Below are positions 1-14,854 of a stretch of DNA of 64,000 nucleotides, one piece after another (the first letter of the stretch is position 1; each line of letters begins with the position of its first letter). The position numbers and the translations under genes are program-made. This stretch comes from Lethocerus indicus. Taxonomy: Eukaryota > Arthropoda > Insecta > Hemiptera > Belostomatidae. Where the stretch lies: positions 39,769,392 through 39,833,391 of the forward strand of contig JACDQD010000001.1 of NCBI GenBank assembly GCA_019843655.1, in the 5' to 3' direction. The notes below the pieces were generated by a model. That model had not been told where the DNA came from. It worked only from the letters and a program-made list of their open reading frames with translations, and made no database searches.

Positions 1-76
1 ACTTTATGACCAGCGACGGTTTGGAATATCGACACGCGTGCGATTGTCTCAAGTCTGCCAGTTGGGCGGGTTTTAT

Positions 77-92
77 AGTATATATATATATA

Positions 93-142
<50 letters not shown>
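77..142. repeat. (TA)n followed by (GT)n microsatellite
   Basis: A TA dinucleotide run, interrupted by short TGTG steps, passes into about ten GT units. It is a compound microsatellite with no coding role. Confidence 0.95.
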
Positions 143-143
<1 letters not shown>

Positions 144-678
144 AAAATTTTCCGCTGATCTGGGCATTTTTACATTACTATTATTATTTCAATTGACTTC
201 AAGAACATCGTTATTTACTTTCTTTAATACGGCTGTACGATTATTTATAAGCAAGAGAGTGACCTTTCACTTCACCTTTGTCGGAGTAATTGCGAAAGAG
301 GGGACAATAATACAATAAATGTCATCGTTGTGGGGGCGGCGGGGGCTTGAAGCAAACAATCGCCCAACTCCCAATACAAGGAATTGGAAACTGTCGGCAG
401 GAGAAGTCGCTGCAATTTTCGTTAGAGAAATCCCCCCACCCTCACCTCTTCCGCTTTTCCTTTTATCGCTTCTTTCATTCTTTTTGTCGGGCCGGCGTCA
501 AACATTCGGATGATTGAAACGGAGGTAATATTTATTAACGAAGGGGGCAAATACACTGGTAATACTTTCATCTGATAAAACGATTCTCGAAACACTGTTT
601 ACAATAATGACCCGGGACATTTTAATTTAATTAATCCTTTAAGGTATTTCTTTCGGGGGTCCGCAAAGGTTTGAGAAA

Positions 679-682
<4 letters not shown>

Positions 683-722
<40 letters not shown>
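683..722. repeat. (TA)n microsatellite
   Basis: An uninterrupted run of about 19 TA units in non-coding sequence. Confidence 0.95.
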
Positions 723-727
<5 letters not shown>

Positions 728-2959
728 TAAGAAAGGATTCGGTGAAGGGTACAGTCACTGAATAACAACACAGAAATATACTTCTGAGCACGAACGTCAG
801 CTAAACTAAGCAGAGTATCCTCCAAGACTGCTCGTTTATTCTCTTAACCTTTTACATATCATGCAATACAAAACGGTAGAGGGGTATGTCTAAACGCAGA
901 TTGATGGTGTAATGGTACTGACGTGGCGAGACGGGGAATCGTGTCTTGCTTTTATTTTGTTATTAATTTCATTCTGTTTGGCATGTCTTAGATTTTCGCC
1001 ACGCATTTGTACAAATAAATTCTGGACGACCCACCTCAGTGGGTATAGAGCCCTGAGGTGCATACTGTTAACATCTTTAGGGGCCGTGTCGAGAGCAAAA
1101 CTTTCACACATGCAACACAAAACAGAGAATGAACAGACTGTCCAACACTCAGAACATGTGAAAGGTGTTGTTTAGTGTTATGCGCAAATAGAGCAGGTAA
1201 AACTGGTACTACGTATTGCAAAAGGCTTAGACAAATGCCAACGAAAGGAGAAAACCCCTTGATACAATTAAACAGGAACCACTGATGATTCAAAGGGCGG
1301 AGTTAAGAAAATGCTCAATAACTGTCTGTTTTCTTCAAAAGTCACTTGAATTAAACTCCAGCCCATGAATACTTTATTGTTATACAATGTATTTTTTACT
1401 ATGAATTAAGTTTTCATACCCTTAAACTTTTCAGAAAAAAGTGTCAAAATAATACCTACCTTGAAAACCTGTGTTCACTCAATACTGTATATTGCAATAC
1501 AGATATTTTTAAAGCTAATAATAATGGGGGAGAAATTATTCAGAGCAGGTTTGTGCTCTTGTATGCAAATTAGACATTATGTCATTGTCTTACCAGAATA
1601 CTATATAAAAGCATTTGGAATTTTTTCCACAAAATCTCAAAAGGTGGCATTTATCAGATCTCTGTCTTACTGTTTTGTGTTTACAATGAATATGTTCATT
1701 AAAAATTAATTTATTGCCTTTGTGGAGAACAACATATTTAAGGCTTTGATTTTAATGTATATGCATTTATGTGCCCTGTCTATGCTGTTATTAGTAATAC
1801 AAATGATTTGTTACTCCCCATTTATAGTTTTATTCCTTTCAATAACAAACAGCAACTTATAGAGTATAGAACTAAATCGTCCCTGTATTGAATATTGGTA
1901 TTGTTAGGTAATGTAACCCGAAGTGTTGATCTTTATAAATATCTGCAAAGATAGACCAATTCTAGAAGAAGTCCCATTTTATACAATTGTAAGTATTCAT
2001 GAATCTTACAAGGCAAGATTCATTACAATTGTCATTAATCAAATATTAATAACATTTTGTAGAAGGCACTGATCCAACCTTATTGCAAACCTGTCTTCAT
2101 TAGATGTGTTGTCCCTGAGAAATCTGGACTAAAGGGTGGCCACAAGCCAAATGCAATTGAATGGATAAAAAAAATATATATACCTCACACACACATACAC
2201 AACCATACACAGAGCACACTGATGCTCATGTTAAATACGGGACTACTAGTATTAATAAAGCAAAACATTTATTTCTAAAAGAAATGATAAAAAGAATACA
2301 GCTGCAATCACAAATTGTTTCAGTATCAATTATTAAGGGGCTGTTTTGTAGGAATGTCTCAAAACTTGTAAAAATGTCTGTCCATTCTATATATAAGGAA
2401 TCTTCTATATCCACTAATACTGTTAACACATTTGTGTACATTACTGGTAACACTATACTAGGAATTTCATTCTATATGATTCATCAAATGAAATTGTTAC
2501 TGATAACAATTACTTACGAATTATTTCTAAATATAATTAATTGAATTCAAATGAAAGGGTGTGACAAACATCGACTTAATTTTTGCAGACTTATTACTTC
2601 TTTTTCGGTAGCATTTTACCTTCACAAAATATACATCAATAAATGCATGTGAGGTGTACTTCAGTGAATTGTGTACCTTGGGAATTAGTTTTATAATATG
2701 AATTGTTAAATACTGAAGATTAAAAAAACAAAAACATGTTTTGACAGTTCATTTCTAGTGAAAGGAGGTATATTTTTACGATATCCATTCAAGGAATGTA
2801 AATATTGCAAAAAACATACCAGTTTTTGTAACAAAATGTGGCAATTAAAATTGTGATTATTTTCTGAAATATAATAAAAAATTACAACAAATCTCCTTTC
2901 TTCTAATTGTTGAAATAAGTAATTATTACTTCTTATCCCCTTTAGATGCCATGTTCAAT

Positions 2960-5900
2960 CTATTCCTCATGAATATTAAACAGCTTTGCAACCTCATTTA
3001 AATTCTCATACTTCTTTTTATCCTTAAGAACCTGAAATCAGAGTAAACATTCTATAAGAACACCAGCACATATTTGAATTATGTTCAAGTTTCAGTGTAT
3101 AAAATGGATAAATAACCGAATGTTAAACCAGCCAATTTAGTGTACCTGACTTTGTCATGTTAATACTATTCAGAAATGCATCCTATCCTTAAAGACAACT
3201 TTAAGAATAGTACAAAAAGTTGTCCTAGATTATAGAAAGAAAGAATAATCTAGAAAGAGTAAAACATGAGGCACTTAATTTATAAGACAACCAAATTCAG
3301 AATCATAAGAATCCATAAAAATGTCTTGCATTATAAGAGATATTATTTAGTTCGTACATTTTAATCTAATCATGCTTTCTTCAAAAGCAAAATATATTTG
3401 TAACTAAAATAGTTAAAACATTTATTTGGGTCTAGTAATTTGTATATGAAGTATAATAAGCATTTGTGTAACTAACTCATACTCACATAACTCACCAGAA
3501 GTTAAATTCTTTAGACTCATCATTTGTTTATTATTAATTCCATAATTATTAACAATAAAAAATAATTACATAATGGCACTCTAATAAATTATAATGTATG
3601 TTATAACTTATCTTTGTAAGCTAATTACCTGTCTGGCTATTGACATTTTATTAAATATATTCCAGAGAATAATTCCAACAACAATATCATCTCTGAGATA
3701 AAATATAACACCTTTTTTATATTCATCACCAGGTTTAGGTGGATTTGTTGTAACAGATAAATCAGTGTCCTGAAAAACAAAAACAACAATATAATGAAAG
3801 TAGGTTTGGGACAAGGAGCAATTAAAGAGAACAGTTAGATCTTGTGAACTGTATGGTTTAGTGATTAGAATAGTCCAGAGCTAAGGGAGTTAACCAGATT
3901 CAAATCCTGGTTATGGACAAAATTTTCTTCTAATCCTAAATTTGTATTAATAATCACAATACCTTGTCATCAAGAGATTGTTCAGTTTTTGTTCTGGTTT
4001 CTTGTTCATCTTTTCCAGAATTTCTGGCAAACACACCAACAGTCGGGAGAGAAGAATCTATAATGCCTACTGCTTCATAACCTACGTCTGGGCCAAGATC
4101 TGACCAGAACATGGGCTGGTTTAAATAAGGTTTGCCTAAAAGTAAAAATTAAAAAAAAATTATCACTTATACTTGGTTAATCATTATTATATCAATTATA
4201 AATCCATTGATTTTAATCCTGCTTTCACAAACAAGCAATATCACTTCTGCTTGCCATAAAATAGTGAAGGAGCAGAACAATTGATACAGATATATTACAA
4301 GAACAAATCTGAGGAATGACATTCAAGAGCATCAAAAAACATTTGGCACAACAAATGTATAACATACAAGTTTTATTTGGAGCGTGCATTAAGAAAAAGC
4401 CATAGGTGCAATGTTATGACCAGAAAAAAAGAAACTAGGGAGCATTTACTAATGTATGAAAGGTAATGGATTCTTTCTATATTCATAGTTTTTGCTTTTC
4501 CTCACAGCTCACGTCTGAATGTCCACAATGGTTTGTCCAGGAATGTTTTGTAAATAGGTTTGTATAGGCAACAATTTGTTTCGTAACAGAAGAGACTAAA
4601 TGAGCAGTTAAGTCTTTTAAATTGTGTGTATGAATTTCAGGTTAATCTTTTAAAAATAACCTAAGGTCTCTCAGGGGGGGAACTTTGAGTTATTTAAAAC
4701 ATAAAAGATGGCATTTTGAGTGTTTAACACTGAACACTCTTCACATTAATTATTTTGATTCGCCATTCCCTGAACCACTATTCTATTAGGAATAAATGGA
4801 GCTGTGAGGTTGATGATGTATTACCTGGATCTAGATGACAAGTACCATTGACAAATGGTGAAATTATGTTAGAGGAAAGTGAAGTGAATATAGTGTAAGT
4901 CACAGTAACTTAACAATATACATAATTTTAGTTTAATTTGATTTTTGTTCAAATTATTGTATGACTAACCTGCACCCGTCATATTTTCTCCTGCTAATCG
5001 TCCAGATAAAACAGCATGGTCATGATGCTCAATGCGTCTTCTCCCAAAGTTCTCATCGTAGAAACACGCACAGTCTCCTGCCTAAATTAATAGAACCAAC
5101 ACTAATGGTCTACACAACAGTATCAATGAAATCTAATTATATATTAGACTAATAATATACTTACAGCATATACATCTTTGCGAGCTAATAACTCTGCATT
5201 AACAAGAAATCCACCATAATTTTGGTCAATTTCGAGTTTAGAGGTTTCAGCAAGGTGTGTATTGGGTTCCACACCAACAGCTACAATAACATGATCAACA
5301 GAAACCTACACAATCAGATTAATTATACCAATTGTAAATACATAGAAGAGCACGGGAAATTTATTATAGCAGTTGCATACCTCAAATATAAAGAAAAGTA
5401 CTTGAATAATGAAAGTAACAAGCTAATTCATAGGATAAAAATGATACTTTTTTAAAACTTATACTTACTTCTCTTCCATTATCAAGGTTAAGTTTTAATA
5501 AGCCATCTTTCAGTTCTACTTTCTGCACTGTAGATTTATTGTATATTTCCACTCCTTCGTTTTTTACCTTTTCTGTAGTCCATTCACTTAAATACTTAGG
5601 TAAGACTTTTGCCATATTCCCATCCTCTTGGAAAATTTGAACAATTTTTAAATTCTTTTTATTACCTGAAAAAAGGGAACATAATAACTAGTGATTTAGA
5701 GTTATTTAGTTAAAATTAGTTGTATTAAAATCAATGACATAGAAAACAAGAAATTGATAGAAACACAAATTTATTTAATAATTTAGCATTTAAAAATAAA
5801 TAGACATTTTAAATATAAACAGTATTTCTTAAAACACCTCTGAGGGAAAAACTAATAGAAAACCAGTCTCCACCCCAGAATCACAGGTTTTTCAAGATTA

Positions 5901-8900
5901 TTTTACTTAAAAAACTTCTTTTTCAAACATACAACTTTAAAAAATAACCATAAAAACAAAGTGACTTCATAAAGTATTTTATAATAAATGTTATAACAAC
6001 AAAATAATTGTAAAAAGCTATAAACTGAAAACTTGATTTTAAACTTGAAATAATTAAATTAAATGTTATAAAATAGCCCTCAATTGACTGTTAAACTATT
6101 ATAAAAATAATTTCATACAAACTCAAAGTCGGTTAAAAATTATAAGTGTGTTAAAATTGCATATTACGTTTACAATATTAAGTAAGAATTAAATTCCGAA
6201 CAGAATTTAATTACAGATTTTCAATGGTGTTATGTGCATATATTACACACCTCGTCTTGACAATGCACAAGCAAGTTCACTACCCAAAAATCCTCCTCCA
6301 ATAATACCAATAGATTGGGCTCCATCTTCAATTATTTCATCAAGTTCTTCAAAATCAGTTATACCTCGATAAAGTGATACCTATATCAGTGGAAAATTAA
6401 AATTAAACCTTATGTAATATAGAAAAAAAATATTTAAATATCATAATTCGTAATTAAAAATAGCCTGAGTTAACAAAATACCTTTTGCTTAATATTCTCA
6501 TTAGCTTCCTGAAAGATTGTTAGATTTATCGGTCTTGCTCCAGTTGCAATAAGACATTTACTGTATTTCACAGGAGTGCCATCTTCTAAAATGGCAACTT
6601 TTTTAGCAACATCAATTTGTTTTATAGTCCAACCTTGAGCAACGCAGACTCCACCGTTTTCTGAGCTTATCAACTCAGAACATGGTGTGTAAAAATCTTC
6701 TGGTTCATAAAACAAGCTGTTGTAATACAAAACAATTAGTTCATATTTTCCACATCCTTAAAAATGCGAAACCAGTCTATAAAATCTATTAGTACCATAA
6801 TCAGAATACTTGAGTTTACAAGCTCCTCTCATTTGAGTCATACAAGATGAATTATGTGATCTTCATTTCCATGATGTTAGAGATAGTAACAGTTATTGGA
6901 GAGACGTATTTTCATAACGTATATAAAATACACAAAAATTGCTATTATTATTAAAGCAAAATGCATGAAAGAATGTAAACAGTAAAAATAAATAATAAAT
7001 GAATAAAAATAAATAAATTCACCTTCTTTCAGTTCCATTCCATTGCTTAAATTCCAATTTTTCCACCGCATTTCTGTCTTCATTATAAAACATTTCTTTA
7101 GAAAGAGGAGGTCTCATATATGGATAATATGACTCGCTTGAAATAACAAGGACCTAGCAAACAAAAAATTAAGTATTTAATTAATTATTGCATAAGTAGC
7201 ATATAGAAATAACATTTCATCAATACCAATTAATAAATACATTTTATACACCAAACAATAAATATTTGTTTTCTTTTACCTTTGCTTTTGGTTCGATGGA
7301 CTTGATTGCTCTAAATGCAGAAAATGATGCGGTACCACCCCCTATTAATAGGAATGGAACATCATTTGGTATTTCATCAGATGATGCCGGATTCTTTATT
7401 ACAGGTCTTGATCCTAAAAAAAATAAAATAAACGTTAAGTACAAATTAACATTTAACCCCTTAATTCTTAAAAATGAACCCTCTTAAATATATTGGCAAA
7501 AATATTTAAATAAGTATGATTAAAAAGAAATAAACAACATATTTGTTCATTTTTATTAAATAACTTTTAAAATTCCGTTAGGCAAATTATATCAGGAAAT
7601 TATTGTAAATTCAATATAATTAATTATATAATTCATAGGTTATAATTAACTATATATCTATATCTGCATTAGAAACAATAATATTAAACACTGACATAAC
7701 AGCATTAAACATTCCTTAAAAAGCCAATTGAGTTTTAAAAATACTTTGAAATAATACAAAGATATTTTTTTTTCTCAGGGCTTATGTAGCACAATTATGC
7801 TAGTATGCCATTATGCACTTTGTGATCGCAGGGGCAACTTGCAATTGCTGTGTCCCTACTTAGAGACTAGCTTACAGGCTAACATCCATGGTAAATGTCA
7901 CCATTCAATATTGTGAATTCGTACCACCGACCTCAGTGTTGACAGATGCATGCCCCAACACACCGAGCCCCAAAATATTCTTTATTTCAATTTTTAATTA
8001 TTATATTTTAAAACAACTTCATATATAATTTTACTTGTTCAATTACTCATTACTCCATAATGAGAATAGGTTTAGGACAACATTTAATTTAAGTGTGATT
8101 CTGAAACCAGCAATCGACCAAATTCTCCTTCAAATTGCAAATTAGAAGTGATTATGAGAGGGTTTTATATATAACTCCAGTACACTCATTTGAATACAGT
8201 TCAATAGTTAACCAAACAGTACAGTAGTATGTTTGCATTTGGAGTAAATAAATCTTCCCAGATATTGAAATTATTAATTTTATTTCATATGGAAGAATTT
8301 GAAGAAATGTAAGACATGGTTAAACCAGCCACCAATATACTATTTCTAAATAACACTTTTATCCATGAAATGTGGATTCCATTAATACTTTTTAGATGTG
8401 TATAAATATACACAGATGACACAGAAAATATAGAATAGGAGTGCAAATTAAAAAGAATCAGGAAGAGAAAATGCAGATAGTAGGAAATATTAAGGTTCAA
8501 ATCAAGTTAAAACACACACATTTTAGACACACACGTTCATGTTCACTAATTTTTCTTTAAATAGCCTAACATATTAGGGATATCTACAAAAACATTTAAA
8601 AGTAAAACAAAAAACGCTTTTGCAAATCAGTTTTATAAAATAACCAGCAAAGAAACAAAAGGCTTTAAATCTTCCAAATGGAATATATAATTACGTTAAC
8701 ATTAGTTTTATAGGGAATCATAATTAAAAATAAAACAGCTATAATTGTAGGATTAGTTTTGACAAACCTGATTATAAAGAAGTGCTCTTTAAGCTCTAAA
8801 GAAGTTTTAATATTTCATATTTTACTTTTCTTGGTTTATTTATGCTCTACATTTTTAATTGTCTTTCTTTCAAGAGCATTAATCTAAAATGTCCGGCAGA

Positions 8901-10887
8901 TATCGCTGAAACATTGAGAAAATATAGCTGCTGATTTGACATCAGAGTTTCTTATAACAGATATAGCAAAGAATTTAAAACAAAAATTCCACTTTATTGA
9001 TACACGTTTGCCTTTTTTAAATGATAATATTTTAATGTCATTTATTTTGTATTTAAATTAAGTAAATTTACTATTAAGGTTGGTAAAATTTAATATTATT
9101 TACTCAAGAATAATGTCAACTCAAATAATTTTGAGGTTAACCAACAGAAAAATATCTGTTTTTAAAATTATCTAATTACTAGAAACACTTTTAAACATTA
9201 TTTTAGTGGTACTGTCGCATACAAAAATATATTTCAAAATAGGGCAAATAAATCAAATTAATCTAGTAACCAGATTCATTTGGATGATTTATGGACATTA
9301 AATAAGAACAAGATATGGTCATAAATAAAAAAATGATATTATTAATAATAGAAATAACAATAACAGGTGTTTGAATGTAAAATTTTGCTTGGAAATATAA
9401 CTCAAATCAAAAAGTAATATTTCCACTTGCCTAGTGCCGAATTGTAAATAAAAGTAAATAAAATAAAAGGGTCAGTATGGCATTCATAATTTACAAATAA
9501 ACTAATAATACTAGGAGAGTTAGGACCATTAAACATGCTGATTTTTTTAACAGTTAATGTTAAGGAAGCAGGACATGGACATTCCAAAAGATGAGCATAA
9601 AAAAAAACTTTCTTTTAATTAAAGCATCTTATTACTTACGTCTCTTTTTCAATTTTGTTTCCTTATGTTCAATTCCTTTAGTCGAAGTTTCCTTGTCCAA
9701 CAGCTACACAAAGTACACAATATATTAATGACGAATAAACGAAAAAAATTCATTCTTATTTCTCTTCATATTTCACATCTGAAAAAATATCTTTTAAATG
9801 TATTTCTTAAATGCTGTATCTCCCAATAAAAAAAATTATCTGAATTTTATAAAAATTTTAGATTTTATAATATCATCTTTATTACTATACTTTTCCGTTA
9901 TTATTAATAATAGTAACAGAATATTATTTAAAATGTAATGATTAAATAATTTTATAATTAGAACAATACCATCCATATTATATAAATCACAGTAACAAAG
10001 TAAACTGCTCTAACTATAATTAAACTTGTTTACCAAATAGTCATAATAATGTTGAAATATTAATACAATACCTTATATAAGAGTCCGGAACCTAACATAA
10101 AACTCAGAAAAATAATTCCTCTTTTTATCCAGGCATCTCTTTCATTATGTGGTTTATTGTTTTTGTCAGATTTTTGTCCCTCTTCTGAATTAAACTCGGG
10201 TGAAGTCGAAATTCGTGCGAATGAAAGTGTTTTATTCTATACAACAGAGAATTCACTAACAAATAATACCTCAAGTGACAGTAATAAATAATAAATATTT
10301 TATAATAATAATAAATAATATGGTATTGATTCACCCCTATAATTTTTTATTTCCTTTATCAATCAGTTTCAAATACTTTCCGTGTGTCGTTATAACAGAA
10401 AAAATGAACACTTACTCATAATAATCAATTATCACACTTAAATTAAATAACATTTCTTCATTAGGGGGTTTTACAAGAGTCATAAGGAAGAAACATATTC
10501 AGGACATACAGGCATGACTGAGTTTCCATTGAGAACAGTGTGTTGGTCAGCACCTGTATACAACAGCCGCTTAAAGCAGCTCACTTTATTTATTCGAATA
10601 CAGTCCCTCTGAATTCCTTCACTGTAACTTACTGACAGAAATCGTGAAATTCTATCACCTAAAATATAAATTGAAAGTGATATTAAAAAAAAAATTTTTA
10701 TATATATATATATATGTAATTGCTTAAAACTATAAACACAGGGCATTCGAGAATACACTTTTTTGTACAGTTATGTGAAGAAACAAACTAAAACTGAATA
10801 TAATTTAAATTCAAGAAAACAGAACTTACATGACAATTTTGAATTCATTCGCGAAGCGTGTGATCTAAGCAGAACACATTTACTCAT
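2960..10887 (-). CDS. AIFM1: Apoptosis-inducing factor 1, mitochondrial (AIFM1)
   Basis: FAD/NADH oxidoreductase of the mitochondrial intermembrane space; the family supports respiratory-chain assembly through CHCHD4/MIA40 import and, when released, promotes DNA breakdown. Coding exons in gene order: 10830-10887, 10510-10658, 10072-10236, 9640-9703, 7280-7413, 7023-7153, 6482-6716, 6251-6380, 5469-5665, 5165-5305, 4970-5081, 3963-4135, 3629-3769, 2960-3031. All phases agree: 1902 nt, 633 aa (human 613). The N-terminus is rich in Arg and Ser with no acidic cluster, as in a matrix presequence, and is followed by a hydrophobic inner-membrane anchor ([15 protein letters not shown], about residue 109). 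Visible motifs are the FAD Rossmann loop [18 protein letters not shown], the NADH Rossmann loop [15 protein letters not shown], the FAD-binding AGDCACFYD, and the C-terminal domain ending [11 protein letters not shown]. Identification is firm. The first two exons are less conserved, so the donor at 10510 is the weakest junction. Confidence 0.95.
3851..3918 (+). repeat. tRNA-derived SINE head in an AIFM1 intron
   Basis: Two parts resemble the internal RNA polymerase III promoter of tRNA genes: an A-box-like GGTTTAGTGATTAGAA near 3855 and a B-box-like GATTCAAATCC near 3897, about 35 bases apart. It lies in the intron between AIFM1 exons at 3629-3769 and 3963-4135, in the opposite orientation to the gene. 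It does not fold as a clean tRNA, so I call it a SINE remnant. Confidence 0.5.
7768..7978 (-). repeat. Probable full-length tRNA-derived SINE with poly(A) tail
   Basis: Read on the minus strand, the unit starts near 7975 with GGGGCTCGGTGTG, which resembles the start of a tRNA A box. A B-box-like GGTACGAATTC follows about 45 bases on. After a body of about 150 bases it ends near 7768 in nine A residues. It has markedly higher G+C than the AIFM1 intron (7414-9639) that contains it. The promoter boxes plus an A tail are the layout of a SINE. I could not find a clear target-site duplication. Confidence 0.55.
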
Positions 10888-11767
10888 TCTGCTATGTAAC
10901 CTCTAAAAAATATGCTCAGGTAGTGACGGATGATTATATTTGTGCACCGTAACTTTTGTGTTCACATTCGAGTGCGAACACTAAAGAATTAAGGCAAATG
11001 AAGACCACTCAGATAACACTCCCACATGTAAACATCGCTATGAGAAAAACCCTACAATATATACATATATTGCATACATATATATATATATATAAAGCAC
11101 GACGTATAAGTCTCGACGATCAAGCATTCCCTGGTTATATTAAGTGTGTCATAAGAAATGAATATATTTTTATAGGAAAAATTGGAATATACTCCTTATA
11201 GAAAACACTGTATTTTGTAAATACACAGTATACATACAATTGTCGAGACATTTACTTAAACTAAATAAATACCTACAATAATGAATTCAATAAGAGTGGA
11301 AATTACAAGAAACACTCGAATTTAATTTTACATATTCTTAATTATTTAAAGTATTCAGATAACCTTTGTCTACAAAGTTTGATACATTGCAGAAATAGTT
11401 GTTTTTATTCCCCTAGTAGATCTTTACAAGTATTTTCGGTATTTGGTATTTTTTCCCTTAGGCAACCTGTTACCTACTATTGCCCGCGTAAACCCGCAAT
11501 GGAGGTTCTGCGGTCGAATCCTACGAATTAACTGTTGGGTTCATAATGACTCGATTATAGTCTGTTATAAGGCCGATTGAGGTGGACAGAATAATATTCC
11601 TTTGTGTTTTTTAAATACAGATGCTCGCATTTTCTGCCATTTTAGATCAGCGTGCGTTCAGAGCTTGCCTTTATTGGGTTAATGGAAGGCTCTGTTTTTA
11701 TATTGTCCAGTTAATTGGCATTCAATTGCGGCAATATTTATAATTGTCCCGTTCTCGCCTCTTTATC
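10888..11767. promoter_or_regulatory. Intergenic promoter region between divergent AIFM1 and tafazzin
   Basis: About 880 bases separate the two start codons, which face away from each other. The interval contains a short TA run (about 11075-11093) and a repeat-like piece at about 11461-11590. A shared bidirectional promoter is inferred from geometry only. I see no diagnostic TATA or initiator that I would defend. Confidence 0.4.
11461..11590 (+). repeat. Possible SINE remnant with a B-box-like motif
   Basis: The motif GGTCGAATCC at 11512-11521 matches the tRNA B-box consensus, in a block with higher G+C than its surroundings. No convincing A box lies upstream, so this is a weak call. Confidence 0.25.
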
Positions 11768-14700
11768 ATGCTCTGGGACGACACATCGAACCTCGAATGG
11801 ATTTTTACCAAATTGAAGAGGCGACACTATTGGTGGACTCTGGCCAGCACAATAACAGTTTCCACAGTCGGCTTATTTAGCAAAGTTGTAATCAGTGGGT
11901 ATCACCTATGTTTTCTATTCAGTCCTCATCTCATTATACTGAATATATAACCTTTTTCTAAAACCGTTTCATTCTAATACTGAAGTTGTGTTGCAGAACC
12001 GAGTACTGTTTTACCTTTCATGATTTAGTGATTAATATAAATTTGAGGACAATTCCAGTTTAAGACCCTTACCTCTAAGCCTTGTAGCAGATCACAACAA
12101 ATATAGTTCTAAATTCCAAGCAATTTAGTGTAGACATTTCATGTAATGAAATGGATAAAATTAAGTACTGTAATCTCAACTTAGGGGCTTTAAACTGGAA
12201 GTTAGCCTCTGTTTTGGAAGGAAAATGTAATCATTATTTCAAATTTACGAACAGTTGCACCGTATTATATTGCATTTTATGTGCATAGTTTTTTTAATCG
12301 TTCTTATCCTGTCTCATTAATTTCGAGCATTAGTTGGTTTTCACTTTTTATTATGGTTAACTGTACTGTATATTCTGAAAGGAATATCTAAAGGCACTTA
12401 TTTTTTACATAGTGCTGGATGGGACTAATACAGATTGGTTACAGTTATAAATGCTAGTGTTGTAACCTCCCTCCTTAGTTTTCATATTTAAAATCATGAA
12501 ATTTTTATTTTCTCCCAGTTACTGTTTTTATGAATACACCTTTGACAATTCAGAAAACTAGACTGAGTTTATAGCATTTTTTTTTAAAGTTATTTAGTGT
12601 TCATGCCTATAATATTTTTCTCTGAAAAAATTGTTAATTCTTCATAGTTGACATCCTCAATGAAAACAATGTTTTCAGCCAAAAATGTTTTTTGCAAAAA
12701 TATCATTTTGCAATTTGTCAAAAATTTGAATTCAGTTTTCAGGAACATTTATATACATATTTCAAATTTAATATTCGAGTTGGTTTATTGATTATTGTAA
12801 AACTCTTTTACTAACTAGTATTTCAATTAATTGACAAAAAAAATGTTTGACGCTTTTTTCTTTTCAAACTTACAAGCTTCATTGAAATTGTTGTTTTTCC
12901 AAAACTGTTAAAAACACTAAAAATAAATCTAAAAACTATTTAAATATAAATTATAAAAAATGTTTGTTTTCATTCATTTTTAATAGATTGATCGAATTTT
13001 ATAATTTATAATAAAAATACTTTATATTTCAGAATGGCTGAATTTCGTAGATGTACACAATGAGAAACTATTTTTTGAAGTTTTGGAAGGAAGATTACCA
13101 AACATACCTCTCATAACTGTTTCAAATCATTTTTCATGTTATGATGATCCAGGATTATGGGGTATGTTATTACATACATGGATAAGGATATTAGCAATTG
13201 TCACCAACAATGAAGTGTGTACCCAGGAGTGTGAATATTAATCCTTTAAGCCTAAAAAGTAGAATAAATATATAAATAAAAAATAGAACTTTATTCACAT
13301 TGATAAGATTTTAAAACCTCTTTGAATTGGAACAGAAACCATCACTATTTAAATACATTAAGAAGGCATTAGAATCCCATCCACTGGGTGCACCCTTCTT
13401 ATTAAATTAATCACTTTAGGGTGGTGGAAAATGCAGATGTTGCAATGCTTTTTCTGATACGTCATAATGTCTACAAAGTGCTGTTAATATTATGACTATA
13501 TAAATCAGCTTCAAAATATTAAATAACTTCTTTCTTTGCCACTTTACTTTAGGTTGTGGGTATTTTTTAAGAAAAAATTATTGTTGCATTCATATAATTC
13601 AACTCATTCTTACTGTTATTCCCAGTCTAATATCCTAGATTAAAAAATCTAAAATGTTTTTAAATGTTGATTAAAACAATATAATTTACTTTTATCCATC
13701 AGTTGTATAATGGATTTGTATTACAACAAATGATAAACTCTCAATTGGGATAAAACATGTTGGAACTAATTTATAAGAGAGTAATAGGATTCAAATTTGA
13801 CTAAAACATATTCTAACCAGGGAATACATGGAGATTGGAGTTGAAATTAATATAACAAATTTTCTGACTCACCAAATAGATATAGTATTTAGTAAATTGT
13901 TTTAAAATAACTATGCAGTATATAGTTGTTAGAACATTATGAATTATCCAGCTGCATTATTAAACAAATGTATTACTGTACTTTCTTCAGGAAGTACATA
14001 ATAAAATTGGAAGAATAGTTTTTATCAATTAACTAAAAATTTTACTTTTTAACTTTAATTATTAGTATAAAGAATTTATTAATATATTTCAGTTATATGA
14101 ACATTATTAATAACATATTGGTATTTAGTGTATATTTTGTTACATACTGCTTGAGTCAAACAATTAATTGTTAAATTCTTTGACAGTGGAAATGTTAAAT
14201 ACATTTGTTTTTATTTTTCATGATTTTAAAGTTTATCTTCCAACTCTTATTTTTATCAACTTGAGTGACTATTTGTTTTAGTCATTTTCTGTGAATAATA
14301 TAAACACAAAAAAAAATGGTAATCCTTATTTCTTTGGTGATTCAGAAGGTTATAAACCAATTACTATAATACATCTTCATGTCTTACTTGTTAGAAACTG
14401 TTTTAGTATCTACCAGACCTTTTTTGGGAATATTATAATACCAACCTCCAGGTGTGTGAACTTTCTCTGCTGTAATTGTCAGGTAAGCAATCAATTATAT
14501 GTTGTTAGCCTTTTATTTTACACATTTGTATATTGCTTATGTCTTTATTAATTGTATATTATACTTTATTAAGATGGTTTGTTTTCTGTTTCAGCAAAAG
14601 AAAGGTATAAGGGAAATACAAGTTTGTTTCACTTCTAAGAGATATATATGCTGGAACGCATATAGGTGAAAGTAAATGTTTTCAGACTTTTGAAATTGTA

Positions 14701-14805
14701 TGTGGTTACAATTTTTCAATGCTGCTCAATGCAGCACTTTTCACAAGAATGAAAACATTTTCTGGTTAAATTCAAGTTTATGGATATAATTGATTAAGAC
14801 ATCAT

Positions 14806-14854
<49 letters not shown>

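Larger units (their letters stand above)
1..2959. other. Left-edge region with no recognisable gene
   Basis: I see no supported coding exon here. The stretch at about 320-520 is richer in G+C than its surroundings and could be a promoter or untranslated exon of a gene lying to the left, but nothing in it reads as a known protein. The part nearest 2959 should hold the 3' untranslated region of AIFM1. Positions 1032-1060 contain a short hairpin (CACCTCAG / CTGAGGTG), and 1092-1117 match a second place in the window near 56.7 kb, so part of this stretch is old repeat. Confidence 0.5.

Noticed and set aside
319..513. Open frame with Pro/Leu-rich translation near the left edge
   Set aside because: Low-complexity text driven by G/C and T/C tracts; no conserved motif, and no clear splice site at its end.
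14291..14551. 86-codon open frame in tafazzin intron 2
   Set aside because: Random composition, no motif, and the conserved tafazzin exons splice across it in phase.
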